Assembly: GCF_016862575.1 (NCBI RefSeq)
Contig: NZ_BONF01000025.1
Span: 117,835 to 181,834 of the forward strand
Origin: Catellatospora bangladeshensis
GTDB taxonomy: Bacteria; Actinomycetota; Actinomycetes; Mycobacteriales; Micromonosporaceae
Reading direction: 5' to 3'
DNA length: 64,000 nucleotides
The notes beneath the pieces were generated by a model. It was not told where the DNA came from. It ran no database searches and saw nothing but the letters and a program-made list of their open reading frames with translations. Made by a program: the position numbers and the translations under genes. This document shows positions 58,631 through 64,000 of the stretch, piece by piece. Within the stretch, counting starts at the first letter, position 1, and each line of letters starts with the position of its first letter.

Positions 58631-58675
58631 CAGCCCCGCCGCGCGGTCCGGCGACGAGCCGGTGACGGCGGGCTG
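58631..58675 (+). terminator. Hairpin after chrA
   Basis: CAGCCCCGCCG (58631-58641) pairs imperfectly with CGGCGGGCTG (58666-58675). The loop contains a CCGG...CCGG inner stem. It starts 1 nt after the chrA stop codon. Confidence 0.5.
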
Positions 58676-58758
58676 TGGGCGCCACCTACGAGGACCACAC
58701 CTGGCATTCGTCGGCGGGGTGAGGTCCGGTGCGGGTCGTGCTCCCACCGGCCCGGCGG

Positions 58759-59096
58759 CTAATGCGTGGTGTCGGAGCGGCGGTCGGCGAACCAGTTCTT
58801 GGCGAAGGTGTTCAGGGCCTGCAGGTCGAACTGCGGGCAGACCAGGGTGTCGCAGCGGTTGACGGCCTTGAACGCCTCCGTCAGGCCCTGCTCGGCGCCG
58901 GTCGCCGAGGACGTGCCCGAAGTCCTTCCACGGCGCATCCTGCGCGGGGTTGAAGAAGTCACCACGAGGGTGACCACCGTCGGCCGGGTAGGTCTCTTCA
59001 TGGGCCGGCAGCAGATCGGTGAACGCGTGCGCCACCGCCCAGCAGCCCGAACGACACCGCGGACAGGGCGAGGCTCGCCCGGGGCCGGGTCAGCAT
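58759..59096 (-). pseudogene. Frameshifted remnant of a small secreted protein gene
   Basis: Three overlapping reading frames together give one plausible protein of about 110 residues. Frame 1 from ATG 59096 reads a signal peptide (MLTRPRASLALSAVSFGLLG). Frame 2 continues from about 59034 with VAHAFTDLLPAHEETYPADG, then GDFFNPAQDAPWKDFGHVLG. Frame 3 ends with EAFKAVNRCDTLVCPQFDLQ and NTFAKNWFADRRSD, and stops at 58759. Two single-base shifts break the gene, near 59034 and near 58900. No family is recognised, although the two Cys and the signal peptide suit an exported protein. Sequencing error is an alternative explanation. An AGGAGG site lies about 13 nt before the ATG. Confidence 0.5.
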
Positions 59097-59258
59097 GGCC
59101 ACTGTCTCGCCTCCTGCCGCGTGTCACAGACATCTCGCGGTAGTGGTCGTGGATCGGCGAGCCCTGGTTCCCGAGACTTTCGTTTCGATGACCCGGCAGC
59201 CCGGCCGGTGCCCGCAACCGCCCGGCGGACGCTGCGGGCACCGGCTCCGTCCGGTCGC

Positions 59259-59993
59259 TCAGGCGACGTCCCGGCGGGTGGTGAACCTGATCGCGGCGGC
59301 CGCGAACAGCACCGCGTATCCGGCCAGCAGCGCGGCGGCGCCCCACTGCGGCAGCCCGTCGGCGATCGAGGCGGGAAGCCTGCCGACGGCGGTACCGGCC
59401 GAGAACGGCAGGTACCGGGTGACGTCGCGGCCCACGAGCTGCCCGACGACGCCTTCGACCAGCGTCAGCCAGGCCAGCGACCCGGCCACCGCGACGGCGA
59501 GGTTGCGCACCAGCGCCCCGATGCCGACACCGATCGCGGCGAACGCCGCGTTCCACACCGCACCGCCTGCCGCGGTGCGCCACAGCTCGGCATCCGACCA
59601 GGGCATGCTGTGCCCGGCCGCGGTCAGCCACACGTAGGTCACGGCGAGCGACACCGCCGCGCCCGCGGCGCCGAGCCCGAACCCGGCCAGGGTGGTGAGG
59701 GTCAGCTTCGCCGCCACGACCCGGCCGCGGCGGGGGCTGCCGAGGTAGGTGTCGGTGATCGTCTTATGCCGGTACTCCCCCGCGACCGCCACGATCCCTA
59801 GCACCAGCGCGATCAGCGAGGTCAGGCCGACGTGCGCGACGGCGCCGATCGCGGTCGCGGCCTGGTCGAGGGGCATGTTGGACAGCGGCCCGGCAGCGCC
59901 CGCGGTGATCAGGACGAGCTGGATCACCAGCAGGATGACGAACCCGCGGGTGGTGCGCAGCTTGAGCCATTCGTTTCCGATGAGCTTGAGCAC
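59259..59993 (-). CDS. ABC-2 type transporter permease
   Basis: A 244-residue membrane permease with six helices. The start MLKLIGNEWLKLRTTRGFVI, an early EYRHKTITDTYLGSPRRGRV loop and TYVWLTAAGHSM are typical of ABC-2 permeases associated with drug or bacteriocin-resistance ATPases. It lies 13 nt downstream of the ATPase gene on the same strand, so the two form one exporter, probably of a peptide, lipid or antibiotic. Expression is plausibly controlled by the divergent two-component system at 60919. Confidence 0.87.
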   Translation of the reverse strand: MLKLIGNEWLKLRTTRGFVILLVIQLVLITAGAAGPLSNMPLDQAATAIGAVAHVGLTSLIALVLGIVAVAGEYRHKTITDTYLGSPRRGRVVAAKLTLTTLAGFGLGAAGAAVSLAVTYVWLTAAGHSMPWSDAELWRTAAGGAVWNAAFAAIGVGIGALVRNLAVAVAGSLAWLTLVEGVVGQLVGRDVTRYLPFSAGTAVGRLPASIADGLPQWGAAALLAGYAVLFAAAAIRFTTRRDVA

Positions 59994-60006
59994 GGTGGTG
60001 GTCTCC

Positions 60007-60741
60007 TCAGCGCGTCGCGGCGGTCGGGTCGTGCCGGTCGGTGGTCAGGCGCAGGAACGCGTCCTCCAGGGAGCCCGCGTGCTCGCGCAGCCGGTCCACC
60101 GGCCCGTCGAAGGTGAGCCGCCCACCGGCCAGGATGACCACGTGGTCGGCGGTCTGGGCGACCTCGGACAGGACGTGACTGGACACGATCACCGTGCGGC
60201 CGGAAGCGGCCCGGCCGCGCAGCAGTTCCCGCAGCCACGCCATGCCTGCCGGGTCCAGTCCGTTGGCGGGCTCGTCGAGCACGAGCACCTGCGGGTCGCC
60301 CAGCAGCGCGGCCGCCAGGCCGAGCCGCTGGCGCATCCCGAGCGAGTACCCGCCGACCGTGCGCCCGGCGGCCTCGGACAGGCCGACCTCGTCGAGGACC
60401 TCCTCGACCCGTGCAGTAGGCAGGCCGGCGGAGTGGGCGGCAATGCGCAGGTGGTCGCGGCCCCGGCGGCCCGGGTGGAAGCCGGTGGCCTCCAGCACCG
60501 CGCCGACCGTGCGGCGCGGATCCGGCAGCTCGGCGTACGGGCGGCCGCAGATCAGCGCCTGCCCTGCGGTCGGGCGGATCAGTCCGAGCATCATGCGCAA
60601 CGTCGTGGTCTTCCCCGCGCCGTTCGGGCCGAGGAAACCGGTCACCTGGCCGGCAGGCACGTCGAAGCTCAGCTCCCGCACCGCCTGCACCGGGCCGAAG
60701 TGTTTACTCAGCCCGCGGACCGAGATGTCGATGGATGTCAC
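60007..60741 (-). CDS. ABC transporter ATP-binding protein
   Basis: A 244-residue ATPase. Walker A is GPNGAGKTTT, the signature is YSLGMRQRLGLA, and Walker B is VLVLDEPANGLD, all canonical. H-loop VSSHVLSE is present. GTG 60741 has an AAAGG site, and an upstream ATG at 60783 gives a proline-rich extension without homology. Such DrrA/BcrA-like ATPases work with the adjacent ABC-2 permease. The gene pair is divergent from a sensor kinase/response regulator pair 177 nt away. Confidence 0.9.
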   Translation of the reverse strand: MTSIDISVRGLSKHFGPVQAVRELSFDVPAGQVTGFLGPNGAGKTTTLRMMLGLIRPTAGQALICGRPYAELPDPRRTVGAVLEATGFHPGRRGRDHLRIAAHSAGLPTARVEEVLDEVGLSEAAGRTVGGYSLGMRQRLGLAAALLGDPQVLVLDEPANGLDPAGMAWLRELLRGRAASGRTVIVSSHVLSEVAQTADHVVILAGGRLTFDGPVDRLREHAGSLEDAFLRLTTDRHDPTAATR

Positions 60742-60906
60742 GGAAGACCTTTCGTCGACGGCCGGGCACACCCGTCCCGGCAACAGGCCTCACCATCCCC
60801 GCCGGCACCCGGCCGCGTCGTCGCCCGGCCGCGCCATCTTCGGCGTACCACGGATGCGGTACGCCACCTACCACCGCCAGGCGACGCGACCCGCGGCCCC
60901 GGGTTC

Positions 60907-60918
60907 TAACCTGGTGCG
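60907..60918 (+). promoter_or_regulatory. -10 box for leaderless sensor kinase mRNA
   Basis: TAACCT at 60907-60912 is followed 6 nt later by the ATG at 60919, with no ribosome-binding site. The arrangement matches those before 28937 and 56268. Confidence 0.45.
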
Positions 60919-62115
60919 ATGACCGTGCTGGAACGGCTGCGCGCCGCCGCCGCACGCCGCCCGCACGCCGACATCGCGATCGCCGCCGTGATCTACACGG
61001 TCACGCTCGTCACCACGGCCGCCGGACCGGCCGGCGCCCCCATCGACGCCCACGGCCTCACCCTGGCCACCCTCGCCTGCGGCGCACTCGCCGCGCGCAC
61101 CTGGCAGCCGTTCACGGTCCTGCTGATCTCGACCGTCGCGGCCGAGGCGTACCTGCTGCACTACCACGACCACCGCGGGCAGATGATCCTCGCCGCGCCG
61201 CTGATCGCGCTGTACACCGTCGCCGAGACCTCCCGCCGTCAGCGCGCCTTATTCGTGGGCGGCCTGGTCATGGCCGTGTTCGCCGGCGTCCACCTGCTGG
61301 CCAGGCCCGGAACCTGGCTCGGCGCCGAGAACCTCGCCCTCGGCGCGCTCGGCGCCCTGGCCGTCGCCGCCGGCACCGCCTCCCGCCACCGGCAGGCCTG
61401 GCTCGCCGAAGCCCGGGCCGCCGCCGCCCACGCCCAGGCCGACCGCGAAGCCGAAGCCGCCCGCCGCGTCACCGAGGAACGGCTGCGCATCGCCCGCGAG
61501 CTGCACGACGTCCTCGGCCACCATCTGGCCCTCATCCACGTCCAAGCCGGCGTCGCCGCCCACGTCCTGCAGACCGACACCCGACCGCACGACGGTCAGG
61601 CACGCAACGCCGTGTCACACATCGCCACCGCCAGCAGGACCGCCCTGGCCGACCTCGCCGACACCGTCGGCCTGCTACGCCAACCCGGCGAGCAGTTCCC
61701 GCCTGTGCAGCCCGCAGGCGGCCTGGCCGGGATCGGCGACCTGGTACAGGGCTTCGCACGGCTGGGCCTGGCGATCACCGAGCACACCGACGGACAGCCC
61801 CGGCCGGTCCCCGCCGCAACCGACCTGACCGCCTACCGGGTCGTTCAGGAATCACTGACCAACGTCAGCAAACACGCCGGCCCGGTCCCCGTCACCCTGC
61901 GCTGGACCTACCAGCCGCAGGCGCTGCAGGTCACCGTCGACAACAGCCCCGGCCGGCCGAACCGGCAGAGCACCGACGCGAGCCAGAGCCACGGGCTGAC
62001 CGGCATGCGCGAACGCGTCACCGCCCTCGGCGGCATCCTCACCGCGGGCCCGCTACCGGACGGCGGCTACCGCGTCTGCGCCACCCTGCCCCTGACCGCC
62101 GGAGCAGCCACATGA
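60919..62115 (+). CDS. Sensor histidine kinase (HisKA_3 type)
   Basis: A 398-residue kinase. Five to six hydrophobic segments occupy about residues 18-160. A dimerisation and phosphoacceptor helix follows, with H196 in ELHDVLGHH. The C-terminal ATPase domain has the N-box region AYRVVQESLTNVSKHAG and the G-box HGLTGMRERVTALGG. This NarL-type kinase should phosphorylate the response regulator whose start overlaps its stop (ATGA). It is divergent from an ABC-2 exporter that it may control; the signal is unknown. A TAACCT box 6 nt before the ATG suggests leaderless translation. Confidence 0.92.
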   Translation: MTVLERLRAAAARRPHADIAIAAVIYTVTLVTTAAGPAGAPIDAHGLTLATLACGALAARTWQPFTVLLISTVAAEAYLLHYHDHRGQMILAAPLIALYTVAETSRRQRALFVGGLVMAVFAGVHLLARPGTWLGAENLALGALGALAVAAGTASRHRQAWLAEARAAAAHAQADREAEAARRVTEERLRIARELHDVLGHHLALIHVQAGVAAHVLQTDTRPHDGQARNAVSHIATASRTALADLADTVGLLRQPGEQFPPVQPAGGLAGIGDLVQGFARLGLAITEHTDGQPRPVPAATDLTAYRVVQESLTNVSKHAGPVPVTLRWTYQPQALQVTVDNSPGRPNRQSTDASQSHGLTGMRERVTALGGILTAGPLPDGGYRVCATLPLTAGAAT

Positions 62116-62798
62116 CGATCACGGTCCTGCTCGCCGACGACCAGCCCCTCGTACGAGCCGGGTTCGCGTACTTCATCGACACCGCACCCGACATGGCCCT
62201 GGTCGGTCAGGCCACCGACGGCGCCGAAGCCGTCGCACTGGCCAGCGCCACCACACCAGACGTCGTGGTCATGGACATCCGCATGCCGGGCCTCGACGGC
62301 CTGGCCGCCACCGCCCACATCAGCGCCGACCCCGCTCTGGCCGGCACACGCGTGCTCATCCTGACCACGTTCGAACTCGACGAGTACGTCTTCACCGCGC
62401 TGCGCGCCGGCGCCGCGGGCTTCCTCGGCAAGAGCACCGAACCCGCCGACCTGCTGCAAGCCATCCGCACCGTCCACCGCGGCGAATCGCTGCTGTCCCC
62501 GGCCGCGGTCAAGGCGCTCATCGGCCGTTTCCTCGCCCAGCCGCAGCACAACAGACCAGCGGCCGTCGACCGGCTCACCGCGCTCACCGCGCTCACCGAA
62601 CGCGAACGCGAAGTCGTGGCCCTGGTCGCCTCCGGCATGAACAACGACGAGATCGCCGCCCACCTCGTCCTAAGCCCGCACACCGCCAAGACCCACGTCA
62701 ACCGGGCCATGACCAAACTCGGCGCCCGCGACCGCGCCCAGCTGGTCATCACCGCCTACGAAACCGGCCTGGCGTCGGCGCCCCAGCAGCCCCACTGA
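62112..62798 (+). CDS. LuxR/NarL-family response regulator
   Basis: A 228-residue regulator. The receiver domain (1-120) has the acidic pocket ADD at 8-10, phosphoacceptor D55 in VVMDIRMPG and a conserved lysine in LGKSTEPADL. A linker leads to a C-terminal LuxR-type HTH (about 160-222): LTEREREVVALVASGMNNDE, SPHTAKTHVNRAMTKLG. It is the partner of the overlapping sensor kinase gene and probably activates the neighbouring ABC-2 exporter. Confidence 0.93.
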   Translation: MTITVLLADDQPLVRAGFAYFIDTAPDMALVGQATDGAEAVALASATTPDVVVMDIRMPGLDGLAATAHISADPALAGTRVLILTTFELDEYVFTALRAGAAGFLGKSTEPADLLQAIRTVHRGESLLSPAAVKALIGRFLAQPQHNRPAAVDRLTALTALTEREREVVALVASGMNNDEIAAHLVLSPHTAKTHVNRAMTKLGARDRAQLVITAYETGLASAPQQPH

Positions 62799-63003
62799 CG
62801 GTCGGACACCGGCCTTGTCCTGCGGCATGACCTCGGCGGCGTCGGTGTCGATGTCGGCTTCACCCGCCGGCACCTCCCAGCCGACGTGGCAGCGCAACTG
62901 CCGGCTACGTGCGAGCGCCATGGGGCCGCCCAGGCAGCCGAGCCGAATGCCGATTCCGATGCCGGGGTATGGACCTCACGGTACACAGAGAAGGAGACAC
63001 ACC
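62799..63003. other. Intergenic region before the copper-binding protein gene
   Basis: The 205-nt gap contains a reverse-strand open stretch (QLRCHVGWEVPAGEADIDTD) that looks like coding sequence but has no clear homologue. It could be the remnant of a small gene. A good AAGGAG site precedes the next gene. Confidence 0.3.
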
Positions 63004-63411
63004 ATGACGAACGTGACCATGCCCATGCTCGAGACCTACCCCGCGGAGATCAACCTCGACCGCAGGCAGCTGGCCTCAGCCATCGACACGCTCATCGCCT
63101 GCAGCGAAGCCTGCACCGCATGCGCTGACGCCTGCCTGAGCGAGCCGATGATCGCCGAACTGGCCAAGTGCATCCGCACCAACCTCGACTGCGCCGACAT
63201 CTGCTCGGCGACCGCCCGGGTGCTGTCGCGGCACACCGGCTACGACGCCAACATCAGCCGCACCATGCTGCAGGCCTGCATCATGGCCTGCCGCGCCTGC
63301 GCCGAGGAGTGCGAGCGTCACGCCGACATGCACGAGCACTGCCGCATCTGCGCCCAGGCCTGCCGTGACTGCGAGAACGCGTGTCAGCAACTGCTGTCGG
63401 CGATGAAATAG
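63004..63411 (+). CDS. Four-helix bundle copper-binding protein (DUF326/Csp-like)
   Basis: A 135-residue Cys-rich helical protein. Cysteines occur in helical CxxxC and CxxC spacings: CSEACTACADACL, CIRTNLDCADICSATA, CIMACRACAEECERHADMHE, then CRICAQACRDCENACQQ, about 17 in all, with histidines. Copper storage proteins of the Csp type line their bundle with such cysteines and bind many Cu(I) ions. There is no signal peptide, so it is probably cytosolic. The ATG at 63004 follows AAGGAG. No copper regulator or ATPase is adjacent. Its nearest upstream neighbours are the response regulator and the ABC exporter. Confidence 0.92.
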   Translation: MTNVTMPMLETYPAEINLDRRQLASAIDTLIACSEACTACADACLSEPMIAELAKCIRTNLDCADICSATARVLSRHTGYDANISRTMLQACIMACRACAEECERHADMHEHCRICAQACRDCENACQQLLSAMK

Positions 63412-63523
63412 GGCTGAGACGGCGCAGTTGCCGCCAACGCGAGGTTTGATGCCTGGGCGCCGAACCCCGGCGCCCAGGCTTCCTGATCCGCACGCTGACC
63501 GAACCTCAGTCACCGGAGGCACC

Positions 63524-63651
63524 ATGAACAGCCACGCACCGCCGGCGTTCACTTCCGCAACGAGATCATCTCTGGGCCCGGCGGCCTCCAGACCGTGTTC
63601 GACGACCCCGCCGGAAACGCCGTCGAACTGTTCCAGCCAGCCCAGTCCTGA
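63524..63651 (+). pseudogene. Internally deleted VOC/glyoxalase family gene
   Basis: An ATG at 63524 with a good GGAGGCACC site starts MNSHAPPAF, as expected for the beginning of a VOC-family dioxygenase/glyoxalase. The sequence then jumps, out of frame, to a recognisable C-terminus: GVHFRNEIISGPGGLQ, then DDPAGNAVELFQPAQS, ending at 63651. A typical gene of this kind would be about 120-130 codons long, so about 80 codons are missing. The junction lies near 63540-63550, where GCGTTCAC could have been the recombination site. The remnant looks like a small deletion pseudogene. Confidence 0.6.
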
Positions 63652-64000
63652 GCCCACCGGCCTACGCCGCCCTACGTAAACACGGCACGCGTGATCGGTT
63701 ACTTCGGCACCCCCCGGTGCCGATATCCAGCCCCACCTGACGGGCATCCGCCATCGAACGCCGGATGGCAGCTGCGCCGGTGTCGGCGCGTGCTCCGTCG
63801 GGCTACGCGCGCGCAGGCGGCACTGGGAGCAGATCGGAGACCGGAAAGCCGCTCCGGGGTACGCGGCACGGTGTGCGCAGAACCGCACCTCGTACACCCA
63901 TTTGACCGCTGTCCGCGCGGCTGCGGAAACGATGATCGCCCCGAACACCATCCGAGCTGCCTCCGGTGAACGGACGCAACACCCGCCGTCAGCACCACCG
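63652..64000. other. No gene recognised at the right end
   Basis: These 349 bases hold overlapping open frames on both strands, but none has a recognisable family, a good ribosome-binding site or coding-like amino-acid composition. The most protein-like is a reverse-strand frame ending near 63951, with IIVSAAARTAVKWVYEVRF, but I cannot support it. Confidence 0.4.

Noticed and set aside
63699..63998. Reverse-strand Cys/Arg-rich frame at the right end
   Set aside because: It has no recognisable family and no clear ribosome-binding site, and competes with an equally weak frame on the other strand.

Overview
The DNA is very GC-rich, uses many GTG starts and ATGA/GTGA stop-start overlaps, and encodes twin-arginine signal peptides, actinobacterial regulators and secreted glycosidases with carbohydrate-binding modules. 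This points to a soil actinomycete. A Micromonosporaceae member is my best guess, from general resemblance of the gene families and intergenic repeats. No rRNA, tRNA, CRISPR array, insertion sequence or phage gene was found, so the window looks chromosomal with several specialised-metabolism and accessory blocks.

Layout. 1-13.4 kb: the N-terminus of an ion-channel-like protein, a pair of secreted GH43 arabinosidase-type enzymes, an acyltransferase/aminotransferase fusion with a tiny Cys-rich neighbour, an atypical SDR, a Tat-secreted sulfatase bracketed by two copies of a repeat, a secreted choice-of-anchor B protein and small membrane proteins. 13.6-28.2 kb: a secreted amidase, then a compact three-gene nonribosomal peptide synthetase line (A-T-C-A-T, C-A-T, C-A-T-TE-MFS) that should build a tetrapeptide. 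Its last protein carries its own exporter domain, and its thioesterase has a cysteine nucleophile. 28.2-33.7 kb: an FMN reductase with a divergent XRE regulator, SRPBCC and ArsR/AHSA1 genes with a clear paired operator, a PP2C-like phosphatase, and a flavin reductase with a 53-residue companion. 33.8-47 kb: a heterodimeric ABC exporter, an alkanesulfonate monooxygenase-like enzyme, a proton antiporter, a phytoene-desaturase-like oxidoreductase, a DUF4142 protein, an SDR and an MFS transporter.

47-56.2 kb is a heptose-glycan locus. A GT2 glycosyltransferase and a carbamoyltransferase are transcribed leftward. Divergently, six tightly overlapping genes encode a GmhB-GT9 fusion, a GT4-like transferase, GmhA, HldE, an SDR and a second GT9. 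Together these could make an NDP-heptose from sedoheptulose-7-phosphate, transfer the heptose and decorate the product. An ADP-heptose pathway in a bacterium without lipopolysaccharide is notable.

56.2-64 kb: a chromate-resistance operon (chrB split in two, then chrA) behind a palindromic promoter that seems to give a leaderless transcript; a frameshifted secreted-protein remnant; an ABC-2 exporter next to a two-component system; a copper-binding four-helix protein; and an internally deleted VOC gene.

Intergenic DNA carries four copies of a roughly 65-nt inverted repeat, a related hairpin, two copies of a 31-nt tandem repeat and several strong hairpin terminators.
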